Under the pieces are notes generated by a model. The model saw only the letters and a list, made by a program, of their open reading frames with translations, was not told the origin of the DNA and did not search any database. Made by a program: the position numbers and the translations under genes. A stretch of 64,000 nucleotides of DNA from Diaphorobacter sp. HDW4B (GTDB taxonomy: Bacteria; Pseudomonadota; Gammaproteobacteria; Burkholderiales; Burkholderiaceae_C): NCBI RefSeq assembly GCF_011305535.1, contig NZ_CP049905.1:3780001-3844000 (forward strand), read 5' to 3'. Below, piece by piece: positions 16,317 through 26,305 of the stretch (the first letter of the stretch is position 1; each line of letters opens with the position of its first letter).

Positions 16317-16697
16317 ATGAACACAACTGAAGGCAATTCCAGCATCGAACTTTGCGCCAGCACAGAGCTGGCGGATGGCGGGCGCGCTGTTTCGTTCGAT
16401 GTGCGCTTTGCGGGCGAAAACTGCCGCGCGTTCGCGATCCGCTTCGAGGGCCGGGTGCACGCTTTTCTCAACCGCTGCACGCATGTCCCCATGGAAATGG
16501 ACTACCAGCCGGATCAGTTTTTCGACGACACTGGCCAATGGCTGCTGTGCGCAACCCATGGCGCGGCCTATCGGCCCGACACGGGCGAGTGCGGCGGCGG
16601 CCCGTGCCGTGGCGGCCTGGTGAAGATCCCTCTCAGCGAGGCGGAGGGCATTGTCCGCTGGCACACCGCAGATAACTTGCAACCAGTAGAGTTTTGA
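16317..16697 (+). CDS. Rieske [2Fe-2S] domain protein
   Basis: A 126-residue stand-alone Rieske protein. The two cluster-binding motifs are C-T-H (RCTHVPMEMD) and C-x-x-H (LLCATHGAAYRPDTG), giving the expected two Cys and two His. No oxygenase or membrane part is present, so it is a soluble ferredoxin-like electron carrier or a regulatory or assembly factor. It is four bases upstream of the S49 peptidase gene and downstream of the HAD gene on the same strand. The electron partner is unknown. Confidence 0.88.
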   Translation: MNTTEGNSSIELCASTELADGGRAVSFDVRFAGENCRAFAIRFEGRVHAFLNRCTHVPMEMDYQPDQFFDDTGQWLLCATHGAAYRPDTGECGGGPCRGGLVKIPLSEAEGIVRWHTADNLQPVEF

Positions 16698-16700
16698 CAG

Positions 16701-17756
16701 ATGACTGATCCCACGCGTCCTGATTCCCCCGGGTCACAGAGCTCCGAGCCTGCCGCCCCGGATCTGTGGGGCAGTCCAGAGCCCGCCAGCAAACCCGCAT
16801 CTGCCAAGGCCGCGCCCGCATCCGGCGCGCCGGGATGGGAGCGCGATGTGCTTGAAAAGCTGGTTTTCTCCACGCTCAAGGAGCAGCGCTCGGCCCGCCG
16901 CTGGCGCAACTTCATGCGACTGGCCTGGCTGCTGGTGATCACCACCATCGCGGTGATCCTGTTCTCCAAGGAAACCAGCTCCACCAGCAAGACCACGCCC
17001 CACACGGCGGTGGTCGACATCAAGGGCGAGATTGCCGCGGGCAACGAAGCCAGCGCCGAATTCGTCGTCGCCGCCATGCGCAGCGCGTTTGAGGACTCGG
17101 GCGCGCAGGCCGTTGTGCTGCTGATCAATTCGCCGGGCGGCAGCCCCGTGCAGGCGGGCATCATCAACGACGAAATCGTGCGCCTGAAGGCCAAGCACAA
17201 GAAGCCGGTCTACGCGGTGGTCGAGGAAACCTGCGCGTCCGCTGCGTACTACATCGCTGCTGCGGCTGATGAGATCTATGTGGACAAGGCCAGCATCGTC
17301 GGCAGCATCGGCGTGCTGATGGATGGCTTTGGCTTCACCGGCACCATGGAAAAGCTGGGCGTCGAGCGCCGTCTGCTCACTGCTGGCGAGAACAAGGGCT
17401 TTCTTGACCCATTCAGCCCACAGACCGAGCACCAGCGCGAATATGCGCAGCAGATGCTCAACCAGATCCACCAGCAGTTCATCACGGTCGTGAAGGCCGG
17501 TCGCGGTGATCGCCTCAAGGAAACGCCTGATACCTTCAGCGGCCTGTTCTGGACGGGCCAGCAAGCCGTCGAAATGGGCTTGGCCGACAAGATGGGCAAT
17601 CTCGACTACGTCGCCCGCGAAGTGGTCAAGGCTGAGGAAGTGGTGGACTACACCCGCAAGGACAATGTGGCCGAACGACTGGTCAAGCGCTTTGGTGCGG
17701 CGATGGGCGCGGGCGCGGCCAAGGCGCTGCAATCGTCGTCATTGCAACTGCGCTGA
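16701..17756 (+). CDS. sppA: S49 family signal-peptide-peptidase-like serine protease (SppA type)
   Basis: A 351-residue inner-membrane protease. A soluble, Pro/Ala-rich N-terminus is followed by one membrane segment (about residues 72-90, LAWLLVITTIAVILF) and an S49 protease domain. The catalytic Ser lies in ETCASAAYYIAAAAD and the likely catalytic Lys in GENKGFLDPFSP, the B. subtilis SppA pattern for the short, single-domain form. SppA enzymes degrade cleaved signal peptides. It ends with a long, perfect terminator hairpin, closing the rluC-HAD-Rieske-sppA group. Confidence 0.88.
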   Translation: MTDPTRPDSPGSQSSEPAAPDLWGSPEPASKPASAKAAPASGAPGWERDVLEKLVFSTLKEQRSARRWRNFMRLAWLLVITTIAVILFSKETSSTSKTTPHTAVVDIKGEIAAGNEASAEFVVAAMRSAFEDSGAQAVVLLINSPGGSPVQAGIINDEIVRLKAKHKKPVYAVVEETCASAAYYIAAAADEIYVDKASIVGSIGVLMDGFGFTGTMEKLGVERRLLTAGENKGFLDPFSPQTEHQREYAQQMLNQIHQQFITVVKAGRGDRLKETPDTFSGLFWTGQQAVEMGLADKMGNLDYVAREVVKAEEVVDYTRKDNVAERLVKRFGAAMGAGAAKALQSSSLQLR

Positions 17757-17774
17757 AATATTTCGCTGAAAACA

Positions 17775-17810
17775 AAAAACGGCGCGGCCTTCAAAGGCCG
17801 CGCCGTTTTT
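17775..17810. terminator. Strong bidirectional terminator (sppA / rsmI-like)
   Basis: AAAAACGGCGCGGCCTT and AAGGCCGCGCCGTTTTT are perfect complements, giving a very GC-rich stem flanked by A5 and T5. It lies between convergent genes and should stop transcription in both directions. Confidence 0.93.
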
Positions 17811-17835
17811 CATTGGGTTGGATTGATTTGCCGGA

Positions 17836-18624
17836 TCAGGTGCCGATCAGAAACACCGTTGGCGTGCGGTTGTCCACCGGGCAGGCCAGATTGCGCCACT
17901 GGTTGACCGCGCGGCTCTGGATGTTGGCGGTCTCCAGCGTCAATCCGCTGGCGATGGCCAGACGGGTGTTGGGCTGCAGTCCTTGCAGCAGCGCCTGCCA
18001 GATGGCGGCATTGCGGTAGGGCGTTTCGATGAAAAGTTGGCTTTGGCTGTGCTTGACGGCCAGCGTCTCCAAGTCTTTCAGTCGCTTGGCGCGCTCGGCG
18101 TTGTCCTGCGGCAGATAGCCGACGAAGGCAAAGTTCTGGCCGTTCAAGCCGCTGGCGGCAATCGCGAGCAACAGTGAAACCGGGCCCACCAAAGGCACGA
18201 CCTTGATGCCCAGATCATGCGCCGAGCGCACCACGGAGCTGCCGGGGTCGGCCACGGCGGGCATGCCGGCTTCGCTGATCAGGCCGATGTCGCTGCCCGA
18301 GAGCGCGGCGGCCAGCAGCGGCTTGGCATCCCATTGCGCGCTGCCTTTTGCGCCGTGATCGCCTTTTTTGTGCACTTCGCGCGGCAGCTCGGTGATCTGC
18401 TGCTCCTGCAGTGGAGCGGCCAGCGGGAGCAGGGCGTCGATGCGCTTCAGATACGCGCGGGTGCTTTTGGCGTTTTCGCAGATCCAGTGGGTGAGTTTTG
18501 ACGCCGTCAACAACGTGCCTTGCGGCAGTACGGATTCGAGCGAGGCCTGAATGTCGCAGCCGAAATCAAGCGGTGCAGGAACGAGATACAGCGTGCCTTT
18601 GACGGATTGGCTTTGCGAACTCAT
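17836..18624 (-). CDS. SAM-dependent methyltransferase, RsmI/tetrapyrrole-methylase superfamily
   Basis: A 262-residue protein of the COG0313 type. The N-terminus GTLYLVPAPLDFG and the central IGLISEAGMPAVADPGS and VPLVGPVSLLLAIAASGL blocks match RsmI-like methyltransferases. Canonical RsmI 2'-O-methylates C1402 of 16S rRNA, but this protein has a longer, divergent middle (residues 50-95) and resembles the second paralogue seen in Burkholderiales, so I do not name it rsmI. Its ATG overlaps the maf stop codon (ATGA), indicating translational coupling. Confidence 0.8.
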   Translation of the reverse strand: MSSQSQSVKGTLYLVPAPLDFGCDIQASLESVLPQGTLLTASKLTHWICENAKSTRAYLKRIDALLPLAAPLQEQQITELPREVHKKGDHGAKGSAQWDAKPLLAAALSGSDIGLISEAGMPAVADPGSSVVRSAHDLGIKVVPLVGPVSLLLAIAASGLNGQNFAFVGYLPQDNAERAKRLKDLETLAVKHSQSQLFIETPYRNAAIWQALLQGLQPNTRLAIASGLTLETANIQSRAVNQWRNLACPVDNRTPTVFLIGT

Positions 18625-19220
18625 GGCAGCATCAATCCGGCGGCGCGCAGCATCTGGCAAGTGCGGATCAGCGGCAGGCCGATGAGCGCGGTGGGGTCGT
18701 CGCTTTCGATGGCGTCGAGCAGCGAAATGCCGAGGCCTTCGCTCTTGGCGCTGCCCGCGCAGTCATACGGCTCCTCGGCGCGCAGATAGCGCTCGATTTC
18801 CGCATCGCTCAGGTCACGAAAGCGCACATGCACCGGCGCGAGATCGACCTGGCTGAAACCGGTTTCAAGGCAGACCACCGACACGGCGGTGTGAAATACC
18901 ATGGCGTGGCCGCGCATTTCCTGCAGTTGCTCGGTGGCGCGCTCGTGATTCCCGGGTTTGCTGAGGGGTTTGCCGTTCAGGTCCGGTACCTGGTCCGAGC
19001 CGATCACGATGGCATGGGGGAATTGTTCGGCCACGGCGCGGGCCTTGGCGGATGCCAGGCGCAGCGCGAGCTCGCGCGGGGCTTCGCCGGGCAGTGGGGT
19101 TTCGTCGACATGCGGAGCCGACACATCGAACGGCAGGCGCAGGCGCTCCAGCAACTCGCGGCGGTAACGCGATGTGGAGCCCAAAATCAAGGGGCGGGGC
19201 ATGGAAGTGGATTGCTGCAT
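18621..19220 (-). CDS. maf: Maf-family nucleoside triphosphate pyrophosphatase (YceF-like)
   Basis: A 199-residue Maf protein (house-cleaning pyrophosphatase for modified nucleotides; the YceF group prefers m7GTP). Motifs: LILGSTSRYRRELLERL near the N-terminus, VDETPLPGE, IGSDQVPDLNGKPLSKPG, and the C-terminal CAGSAKSEGLGI and GLPLIRTCQML. The close match to E. coli YceF across these blocks supports the YceF subgroup. A second ATG six codons in would give the usual N-terminus. Its start lies only 25 bp from the divergent yceD start, so the promoters must lie inside the coding sequences. Confidence 0.9.
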   Translation of the reverse strand: MQQSTSMPRPLILGSTSRYRRELLERLRLPFDVSAPHVDETPLPGEAPRELALRLASAKARAVAEQFPHAIVIGSDQVPDLNGKPLSKPGNHERATEQLQEMRGHAMVFHTAVSVVCLETGFSQVDLAPVHVRFRDLSDAEIERYLRAEEPYDCAGSAKSEGLGISLLDAIESDDPTALIGLPLIRTCQMLRAAGLMLP

Positions 19221-19245
19221 GCCCCGATTCTCTTACACTGCTTGC

Positions 19246-19797
19246 ATGACCAAGGAACACTCCCCCGATCGGCTGGACATCAAGGCCTTTGCACAGGCTG
19301 GTGGACATCTGTCCGGCCACGACTCACTGCTCAAGTACAAGCGTCTCGCGGAGGAAGCCAAGGGCCTGCATCCCGATCTGCTGGTGGATTGGCAGGCTGA
19401 CGGTGAAGTCCGCACCGTGGCAGGGCTGGGAGCGCAGATCTGGCTCAAGCTCAAGGTGCATGCGACCGTGCCCATGCAGTGCCAGCGCTGCCTCGGAACG
19501 GCCGATGTGCCCCTCGACATTGATCGGGAATTCCGCTTTGTGGCGGATGAAGCCACGGCGGAAGCGCTCGACGACGAGTGCGACGAAGACCTGCTGGCGC
19601 TGAGCCGCGAATTCAATCTGCGCCAGCTCATCGAGGATGAGCTGCTGCTGGAGCTGCCCGTGGTGCCGCGCCACGACGAATGCCCGACACAGGTGGAAAT
19701 GAGCTCGTCCGACGACGACTTCGAAGAAGCCAACGAGCAGAAACCCAACCCGTTCGCGGCGTTGGCGGGCCTGCGCAAGGACGACAAGAAGTCCTGA
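19246..19797 (+). CDS. yceD: YceD/DUF177 family protein (23S rRNA accumulation protein)
   Basis: A 183-residue DUF177 protein, normally encoded just before rpmF, as here. A conserved CQRCLGTADVPLDID block and an acidic C-terminal half are typical. Homologues in E. coli and plants affect 23S rRNA accumulation; the biochemical role is not settled. I chose the ATG giving MTKEHSPDRLDIKAF; longer starts would overlap maf. It lies 159 bp upstream of rpmF, with a separate promoter in the gap. Confidence 0.88.
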   Translation: MTKEHSPDRLDIKAFAQAGGHLSGHDSLLKYKRLAEEAKGLHPDLLVDWQADGEVRTVAGLGAQIWLKLKVHATVPMQCQRCLGTADVPLDIDREFRFVADEATAEALDDECDEDLLALSREFNLRQLIEDELLLELPVVPRHDECPTQVEMSSSDDDFEEANEQKPNPFAALAGLRKDDKKS

Positions 19798-19843
19798 TCC
19801 GTTTGATTTCGGTGCCTGAATGGCGCTTTCTCAAGAGCAGTAT

Positions 19844-19872
19844 TTGAGTGCCCAAATCATTTCCGCTATAAT
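19844..19872 (+). promoter_or_regulatory. Sigma-70 promoter for rpmF-plsX-fab operon
   Basis: TTGAGT (19844-19849) and a perfect TATAAT (19867-19872) are separated by exactly 17 bp. It is the best promoter match I found in the window and lies 85 bp before the rpmF start. Confidence 0.85.
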
Positions 19873-19956
19873 CAATGGTTTCGCGCGAAATCCCCTCGTG
19901 TCTTTAATGGGCTGATCGCGTTTTTTACCAACCCTTTTCAGACCCTAGGAGCCATC

Positions 19957-20139
19957 ATGGCTGTTCAGCAAAACAAGAAGTCCCCCTCCAAGCGCGGTAT
20001 GCACCGTTCGCACAATGCCCTGACTACACCGGGCACTGCCGTGGAACCTACCACCGGCGAAACACATCTGCGTCACCACATCAGCCCCAACGGTTTCTAC
20101 CGCGGCCGTCAGGTGCTGAAGAACAAGTCTGAAGCCTGA
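19957..20139 (+). CDS. rpmF: 50S ribosomal protein L32
   Basis: A 60-residue L32. It begins [19 protein letters not shown] and ends with the [12 protein letters not shown] block expected of proteobacterial L32. It contains no cysteine, so it is the zinc-free form. AGGAG is placed just upstream of the ATG. It is the first gene of a fatty-acid synthesis operon, an arrangement conserved from E. coli to Burkholderiales. Confidence 0.97.
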   Translation: MAVQQNKKSPSKRGMHRSHNALTTPGTAVEPTTGETHLRHHISPNGFYRGRQVLKNKSEA

Positions 20140-20160
20140 TCGAGGTTTCAACCAATCCTG

Positions 20161-20197
20161 GGCCCGCTGCTACTCGTTGGTAGCGCGGGCCTTTGTC
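20161..20197 (+). terminator. Hairpin after rpmF (partial terminator or attenuator)
   Basis: GGCCCGC-GCTAC pairs with GTAGC-GCGGGCC with one bulged base, followed by TTTGTCGTTTTT. It probably terminates part of the transcripts so that L32 is made in excess of the downstream enzymes; read-through would supply plsX and the fab genes. Confidence 0.7.
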
Positions 20198-20254
20198 GTT
20201 TTTGACATTCATCTTTTTTCATTCGGGCCTTTGCTTGTCCGAATACTCGCCTAA

Positions 20255-21286
20255 ATGATCACACTGGCTGTCGACTGCATGGGGGGCGATCATGGCCCTG
20301 GTGTCACGCTTCCCGCGTGCCGCCAATTTCTGGAGCATCATCCGGATGCCCGACTGATTCTGGTCGGGCTGGAAGCCAGTCTGCGGGATTTCAAACACGA
20401 GCGCGCCACCGTGGTTCATGCCACGGAAGTGGTTGCCATGGACGACGCGGTGGAAGTGGCCCTGCGTCGCAAAAAAGATTCTTCGATGCGCGTGACCATC
20501 GCCCAGGTCAAGGATGGCGCTGCGCAGGTGGCGGTTTCCGCCGGCAATACCGGCGCGCTGATGGCGATTGCGCGCTATCTGCTCAAGACGCTCGACGGCA
20601 TCGACCGTCCGGCCATCGCAACCCAGATGCCCAACGACACGGGTGGTGCCACCACCGTGCTGGATCTGGGTGCCAATGTGGATTGCACGGCAGAGCATCT
20701 GCTGCAGTTCGCGGTGATGGGCTCGGCGCTGGTGTCGGTGCTGCAGGACTGCGATCAGCCCAAGGTCGGTCTTCTCAACATCGGCGAAGAAGTCATCAAG
20801 GGCAATGAAGTCATCAAGCGCACGGGCGAGCTGCTGCGTCAGGCCGGTGCGAATGGCGATCTGAACTTCTACGGCAACGTGGAAGGCAACGACATTTTCA
20901 AGGGCGTGGTGGACATCGTGGTCTGCGACGGCTTTGTCGGCAACGTGGCGCTCAAGGCGACCGAAGGCGTGGCCTCGATGATCGTGGGTGGCCTCAAGCG
21001 CGAGTTCAAACGCAACATCTTCACCAAAATGGCGGCCATCGTGGCTTATCCGGTGCTATCTGCGCTGATGAAACGCATGGATCACCGTCGCTACAACGGT
21101 GCTGCGTTGCTGGGTCTGCGCGGCCTGGTGTTCAAGAGCCATGGTTCTGCCGATGCAGTGGGCTTCGAGCATGCGCTCAACCGGGCGTATGATGCGGCAC
21201 GCAACAATCTGCTTGACCGTGTCCGGACCAAGGTTGCCCACGCGGCTCCGCTGCTGGCGACTGGTGCGGCATCCGCATCTGTTTAG
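20255..21286 (+). CDS. plsX: Phosphate acyltransferase PlsX
   Basis: A 343-residue enzyme that converts acyl-ACP and phosphate to acyl-phosphate, the donor for PlsY in phospholipid synthesis. The N-terminus [14 protein letters not shown], the [14 protein letters not shown] block, and the [13 protein letters not shown] segment are diagnostic. The length matches the family. It sits between rpmF and fabH, the conserved order, and works at the membrane surface linking fatty-acid and phospholipid synthesis. Confidence 0.96.
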   Translation: MITLAVDCMGGDHGPGVTLPACRQFLEHHPDARLILVGLEASLRDFKHERATVVHATEVVAMDDAVEVALRRKKDSSMRVTIAQVKDGAAQVAVSAGNTGALMAIARYLLKTLDGIDRPAIATQMPNDTGGATTVLDLGANVDCTAEHLLQFAVMGSALVSVLQDCDQPKVGLLNIGEEVIKGNEVIKRTGELLRQAGANGDLNFYGNVEGNDIFKGVVDIVVCDGFVGNVALKATEGVASMIVGGLKREFKRNIFTKMAAIVAYPVLSALMKRMDHRRYNGAALLGLRGLVFKSHGSADAVGFEHALNRAYDAARNNLLDRVRTKVAHAAPLLATGAASASV

Positions 21287-21318
21287 TTAGTTCGATATAC
21301 AACGTCGGCCGCATATTA

Positions 21319-22296
21319 ATGAGACGCTTTTCACGTATTACGGGCACAGGCAGCTATCTGCCGCCTCGCCGTGTGACCAACGATGACTTCGTGGCCCAAC
21401 TGGCCGAACGAGGCCTCGAGACATCCGATCAATGGATCGTCGAACGTACCGGCATCCGCGCACGCCACTTTGCCGAACGCGATGTGGCCAGCAGCGATCT
21501 GGCACTGGAAGCCGCACGCAAGGCCATCGAGGCTGCGGGCATCACGGCCGAAGACATCGACCTCATCATCGTCGCGACGTCCACGCCCGACATGGTGTTC
21601 CCGTCGACCGCCGCCATTTTGCAGGGCAAGCTCGGCATCCATGGCTGTCCGGCATTCGACGTGCAGGCCGTGTGCAGTGGTTTCGTCTACGCGCTGACCG
21701 TGGCCGATTCGATGCTGAAGTCCGGGGTCGCCAATCGCGCGCTGGTCATCGGCGCGGAAGTCTTCAGCCGCATTCTCGATTTCAACGACCGCACGACCTG
21801 CGTGCTGTTCGGTGATGGCGCAGGTGCGGTGGTGCTCGAAGCCTCGGACGAGCCGGGCATCCTCGCCTGCGATCTGCATGCCGATGGCCGTCACGTGGAC
21901 ATTCTCTGCGTGCCGGGCAACGTCTATGGCGGCCAGATTCTGGGCGATCCATTGCTCAAGATGGACGGTCAGGCCGTGTTCAAACTGGCGGTCGGCGTGC
22001 TCGAAAAAGCCGCGCGCGCCACGCTGGAAAAGGCCAACATGACGGAGGCCGACATCGACTGGCTGATTCCGCATCAGGCCAACATCCGCATCATGCAAAG
22101 CACAGCGCGCAAGCTCAAGCTGTCCATGGACAAAGTCATTGTCACCGTGGATCAGCATGGCAACACGTCGGCTGCATCGATTCCATTGGCGCTCGACCAT
22201 GGCGTTCGCTCCGGTCAGATCAAGCCCGGCCAGACGCTGCTGCTCGAAGGCGTGGGCGGTGGTTTCGCCTGGGGCGCCGTGCTGCTCAAGCTGTGA
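21319..22296 (+). CDS. fabH: 3-oxoacyl-ACP synthase III
   Basis: A 325-residue condensing enzyme that starts fatty-acid synthesis from acetyl-CoA and malonyl-ACP. The catalytic Cys is in [14 protein letters not shown], the His in [10 protein letters not shown], and the Asn in [14 protein letters not shown]. The N-terminal motif is [15 protein letters not shown]. It lies 32 bp after plsX and 77 bp before fabD in the conserved fab order. Confidence 0.97.
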   Translation: MRRFSRITGTGSYLPPRRVTNDDFVAQLAERGLETSDQWIVERTGIRARHFAERDVASSDLALEAARKAIEAAGITAEDIDLIIVATSTPDMVFPSTAAILQGKLGIHGCPAFDVQAVCSGFVYALTVADSMLKSGVANRALVIGAEVFSRILDFNDRTTCVLFGDGAGAVVLEASDEPGILACDLHADGRHVDILCVPGNVYGGQILGDPLLKMDGQAVFKLAVGVLEKAARATLEKANMTEADIDWLIPHQANIRIMQSTARKLKLSMDKVIVTVDQHGNTSAASIPLALDHGVRSGQIKPGQTLLLEGVGGGFAWGAVLLKL

Positions 22297-22373
22297 GTCA
22301 GGGACTGCCCGGAACCCACCCTTGAGGTAGGTTCGCGGGCGGATTCGAACAACTACAAAAATACCAATTCAAG

Positions 22374-23327
22374 ATGTCCAAAACCTTTGCATTCGTATTT
22401 CCGGGCCAGGGCTCGCAATCCGTCGGCATGCTCGACGGCTGGGGCAACAACGCCATCGTCGCAGAGACGCTGCGCGAAGCCTCCGACGCACTTGGCGAAG
22501 ATGTCGCCAAGCTGATCCATGAAGGTCCCAAGGAAGCCTTGGCGCTCACCACCAACACCCAGCCCGTGATGCTGGTGGCCGGTGTGGCAGCGTGGCGCGT
22601 GTGGCGTGCCGAAGGCGGTGCACTGCCTGCAGCCGTGGCAGGTCACTCGCTCGGCGAATACTCGGCGCTGGTGGCCTCTGGCGTGCTGACTTTGTCGCAA
22701 GCCGCGCCGCTGGTGCGTCTGCGCGCAGCAGCCATGCAGGAGGCCGTTCCTGTGGGCGTGGGCGCGATGGCGGCGATTCTGGGTCTCGACTCGGCCAAGG
22801 TCGTCGCTGGCTGTGCGGAAGCCACCGCCAGCTTTGGCGCAGACTCCAAGGAAGTCGTGGAGGCTGTGAACTTCAACGACGCGGCGCAGACCGTCATTGC
22901 CGGTACCAAGGCCGGTGTGGACAAGGCCTGCGAAGTGCTCAAGGCTGCAGGTGCCAAGCGCGCGCTGCTGCTGCCGGTGTCGGCGCCATTCCACTCCAGC
23001 CTGATGAAGCCCGCTGCTGAAAAGCTGCGCGAGGCACTGGCAAAGATCGAACTGGCCGCTCCGCAGATTTCCGTGGTGAACAATGTGGATGTGGCCGTCG
23101 AAACCGATGCCGACAAGATCCGCGATGCGCTGTATCGTCAGGCCTTTGGCCCGGTGCGCTGGGTGGAGTGCGTTCAGGCGCTCAAGGCGCGCGGTGTGAC
23201 GCATATCGTCGAATGCGGCCCCGGCAAGGTGCTTGCGGGCATGACCAAGCGCATCGATCCAGAATTGGTGGGCGCATCCATTTATGATCCGGCCACATTG
23301 GCAGAAACCAAAGAATTGCTGGCATGA
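22374..23327 (+). CDS. fabD: Malonyl-CoA:ACP transacylase
   Basis: A 317-residue transacylase that loads malonate onto ACP. Visible are FPGQGSQSVGM (oxyanion loop), the nucleophile Ser in AGHSLGEYSALVA, and the catalytic His in SAPFHSSLM. Its last four bases overlap the start of fabG, indicating translational coupling. Confidence 0.97.
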   Translation: MSKTFAFVFPGQGSQSVGMLDGWGNNAIVAETLREASDALGEDVAKLIHEGPKEALALTTNTQPVMLVAGVAAWRVWRAEGGALPAAVAGHSLGEYSALVASGVLTLSQAAPLVRLRAAAMQEAVPVGVGAMAAILGLDSAKVVAGCAEATASFGADSKEVVEAVNFNDAAQTVIAGTKAGVDKACEVLKAAGAKRALLLPVSAPFHSSLMKPAAEKLREALAKIELAAPQISVVNNVDVAVETDADKIRDALYRQAFGPVRWVECVQALKARGVTHIVECGPGKVLAGMTKRIDPELVGASIYDPATLAETKELLA

Positions 23328-24070
23328 GCGAAACAACCACTACAACACCCCAGATTGCACTGGTCACCGGCGCAACCCGCGGCATTGGCGCGGCCATTGC
23401 AGCTGAGCTGGCAGAGCGCGGCTACCGCGTGATCGGCACCGCCACTTCCGACGATGGCGCAGCGCGCATCAACGACGTTCTGTCGGCCAAGGGCGGCAAG
23501 GGCGTGAAGCTCGACGTGACCGACGGCGCGGCCGTGGATGCGTTGATCGACGCCACAGTCAAGGAATTCGGTGGCCTGCATGTCCTCGTGAACAACGCGG
23601 GTATTACGCGTGACACCTTGGCCATGCGCATGAAGGACGACGACTGGGATGCCGTCATCGACACGAACCTGAAGGCTGTTTTCCGAGTAAGCCGTGCGGC
23701 TATTCGCCCGATGATGAAGCAGCGCTTTGGCCGCATCATCAGCATCACCAGCGTGGTGGGTGCGTCCGGCAATCCGGGGCAGGCCAATTACGCTGCCGCC
23801 AAGGCAGGCGTGGCCGGTATGACCCGCGCGCTTGCCCGGGAATTGGGCAGCCGCAACATCACCGTGAATTGCGTGGCGCCGGGCTTCATTGCGACCGACA
23901 TGACGGCGAGTCTGCCGGACGAGCAGAAGTCGGCGCTCAAATCTCAAATTGCCATGGGCGATCTGGGTCAGCCAAGTGACATTGCGCACGCGGTGGCTTA
24001 CCTGGCTTCCAAGGGTGCAGGCTACGTGACGGGGCAGGAGTTGCACGTCAACGGCGGCATGTACATGTAG
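23324..24070 (+). CDS. fabG: 3-oxoacyl-ACP reductase
   Basis: A 248-residue short-chain dehydrogenase that reduces 3-oxoacyl-ACP with NADPH. The cofactor loop is TGATRGIGAAIA, the NAG motif is LVNNAGITRD, the catalytic Ser is in ITSVVGASGN, and YAAAKAG holds Tyr and Lys. The C-terminus ends TGQELHVNGGMYM, typical of FabG. It overlaps fabD by four bases (ATGA) and is followed by a separate promoter for acpP. Confidence 0.97.
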   Translation: MSETTTTTPQIALVTGATRGIGAAIAAELAERGYRVIGTATSDDGAARINDVLSAKGGKGVKLDVTDGAAVDALIDATVKEFGGLHVLVNNAGITRDTLAMRMKDDDWDAVIDTNLKAVFRVSRAAIRPMMKQRFGRIISITSVVGASGNPGQANYAAAKAGVAGMTRALARELGSRNITVNCVAPGFIATDMTASLPDEQKSALKSQIAMGDLGQPSDIAHAVAYLASKGAGYVTGQELHVNGGMYM

Positions 24071-24106
24071 TACAAACCAGTTGGTGCCGTGTCGTCCGTA
24101 CGGCGG

Positions 24107-24412
<306 letters not shown>

Positions 24413-24450
24413 TCAGGTTTTTTGAAAAGATCAGCAGAAAGTTTGAACGC

Positions 24451-25695
24451 ATGAGCCGTCGTCGCGTTGTCGTGACCGGTCTGGGCTGCATCTCTCCCGT
24501 GGGCAACACGGTGAGCGAAGCCTGGACCAACCTCCTTGCCGGCCAGTCCGGCATTGATCTCATCACCAAGTTCGATACGTCGAACTTCTCCTGCAAGATT
24601 GCAGGTGAGGTCAAGGGTTTCGATGTGGAGAAGTACATGAGCGCCAAGGATGCGCGCACCATGGACACCTTCATCCACTTCGGCATTGCGGCTGCGGAGC
24701 AGGCGGTGCATGACTCCGGTCTGCCCCTCGGCGAAGCCCTGTCGGATGATCTGGCCACGCGCATCGGTTGCGTGATCGGCTCCGGCATCGGCGGACTTCC
24801 GCTGATCGAAAATACCCACGCAGAACTGGCAGCTCGCGGCCCCCGCCGTGTGACGCCGTTCTTCGTGCCTGCCTCCATCATCAACATGGTGGCGGGCCAC
24901 GTGTCCATGCGATTCGGGTTCAAGGGCCCCAATCTGTCGGTGGTGACGGCCTGTACTACAGGTCTGCATTGCATCGGCGAAGCAGGGCGCATGATCGAAT
25001 ATGGCGATGCCGATGTGGTGGTCGCTGGTGGTACGGAGTCCACGGTGTCTCCGTTGGGCGTGGGCGGCTTTGCCGCGATGCGCGCTCTGTCCACCCGCAA
25101 CGACGACCCCAAGACGGCCTCGCGCCCCTGGGACAAGGACCGTGATGGTTTTGTTCTGGGTGAAGGTGCAGGCGTGATGGTGCTTGAAGAGTACGAACAC
25201 GCCAAGGCGCGCGGTGCCAAGATCTACGCCGAACTGGCTGGATATGGCATGAGCGCCGATGCAGGTCACATGACCGCTCCCAACATGGATGGCCCACGCC
25301 GCGCAATGCTCAACGCGATGCGCAATGCGGGCATCAATGCCGATCAGGTGAACTACCTGAACGCGCACGGCACGTCCACGCCGCTGGGTGACATCAACGA
25401 AACCAATGCCATCAAGGCGGCTTTCGGCGATCACTCCAAGAGCATGGTGGTCAGCTCCACGAAGTCCATGACCGGTCACCTGCTGGGTGGCGCGGGCGGC
25501 ATCGAGAGCGTGTTCACCGTGCTGGCGCTGCGTGACCAGAAGGTACCGCCGACCATCAACATCTTCGAGCAGGACCCCGAGTGCGATCTCGACTACTGCG
25601 CGAACACAGCCCGTGACATGAAGATCGATGTGGCCGTGAAGAACAATTTCGGTTTTGGCGGCACGAACGGCACCCTGGTTTTCAAGCGCGTCTGA
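24451..25695 (+). CDS. fabF: 3-oxoacyl-ACP synthase II
   Basis: A 414-residue elongating condensing enzyme. The catalytic Cys is in [13 protein letters not shown], the two His residues in [13 protein letters not shown] and [13 protein letters not shown], and the [11 protein letters not shown] tail is typical. It extends acyl-ACP chains and carries the temperature-sensitive elongation step in E. coli. It is 38 bp downstream of acpP, the usual pair. Confidence 0.97.
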   Translation: MSRRRVVVTGLGCISPVGNTVSEAWTNLLAGQSGIDLITKFDTSNFSCKIAGEVKGFDVEKYMSAKDARTMDTFIHFGIAAAEQAVHDSGLPLGEALSDDLATRIGCVIGSGIGGLPLIENTHAELAARGPRRVTPFFVPASIINMVAGHVSMRFGFKGPNLSVVTACTTGLHCIGEAGRMIEYGDADVVVAGGTESTVSPLGVGGFAAMRALSTRNDDPKTASRPWDKDRDGFVLGEGAGVMVLEEYEHAKARGAKIYAELAGYGMSADAGHMTAPNMDGPRRAMLNAMRNAGINADQVNYLNAHGTSTPLGDINETNAIKAAFGDHSKSMVVSSTKSMTGHLLGGAGGIESVFTVLALRDQKVPPTINIFEQDPECDLDYCANTARDMKIDVAVKNNFGFGGTNGTLVFKRV

Positions 25696-25767
25696 CGACG
25701 TGCTGACGGGTGAGGTGGGCGTGCAGATTTCGCTGGTTCACCTTTGCGGCTTCTGCGTCGCGGCAAG

Positions 25768-26247
25768 ATGATCGCTTCGCCGCGCCACCGCCCGCATCTG
25801 CACGCACCGGCGCTGCAGTTTGCGCTGCGGCGATCCGTGCGGCTCGGGCTGATTCTGGCGAGCCTTTCCGCGCTGCAGCTGGGGCTGCTGCTCTGGTGGG
25901 CCTTGAGCGATTCATCCTCGGTGGCAACACTCAAGCTGGCCGTCTCGATTTCCACCTGGTTACTGACGACGGCGAGTGCCGCTCACTGGTGGTGGCATTC
26001 CTGCCGAGGCTCCATCCACTGGGATGGCCTGACGTGGGAGTGGCAGCAGCCGTCAGGCGAGACTTTTTTGCTGGAAGCGCTGCAGGTGCGACTCGACTTC
26101 CAGTCGCATCTGTTGGTGCAGACCCGGTATTTCGGTTCCCCGCGCAGCATCCATCTGTGGCTGGAGCGTCGGGCAGACCCGCTGCATTGGCTGGCCTTGC
26201 GACGTGCGGTATATTCGCGCGCCGTCGGTGAACTTTCCGCGCGCTGA
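25768..26247 (+). CDS. Small membrane protein, YgfX-like (unconfirmed)
   Basis: A 159-residue protein. Two adjacent hydrophobic segments (about 26-48 and 54-77) are followed by a Trp-rich soluble C-terminal half (GSIHWDGLTWEWQQP). Size, topology and location before rpoE recall YgfX/CptA-family proteins, which bind cytoskeletal or flavinylation-related partners in enterobacteria, but sequence evidence is weak and I do not assign a function. The start is the ATG giving MIASPRHRP; a TTG eight codons upstream is possible. It lies 58 bp before rpoE. Confidence 0.6.
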   Translation: MIASPRHRPHLHAPALQFALRRSVRLGLILASLSALQLGLLLWWALSDSSSVATLKLAVSISTWLLTTASAAHWWWHSCRGSIHWDGLTWEWQQPSGETFLLEALQVRLDFQSHLLVQTRYFGSPRSIHLWLERRADPLHWLALRRAVYSRAVGELSAR

Positions 26248-26305
26248 CCGATCAGGTTGGACCAAGAACGATGCCAGATTCATTCTGCGCGACAACGACC
26301 AGTAC

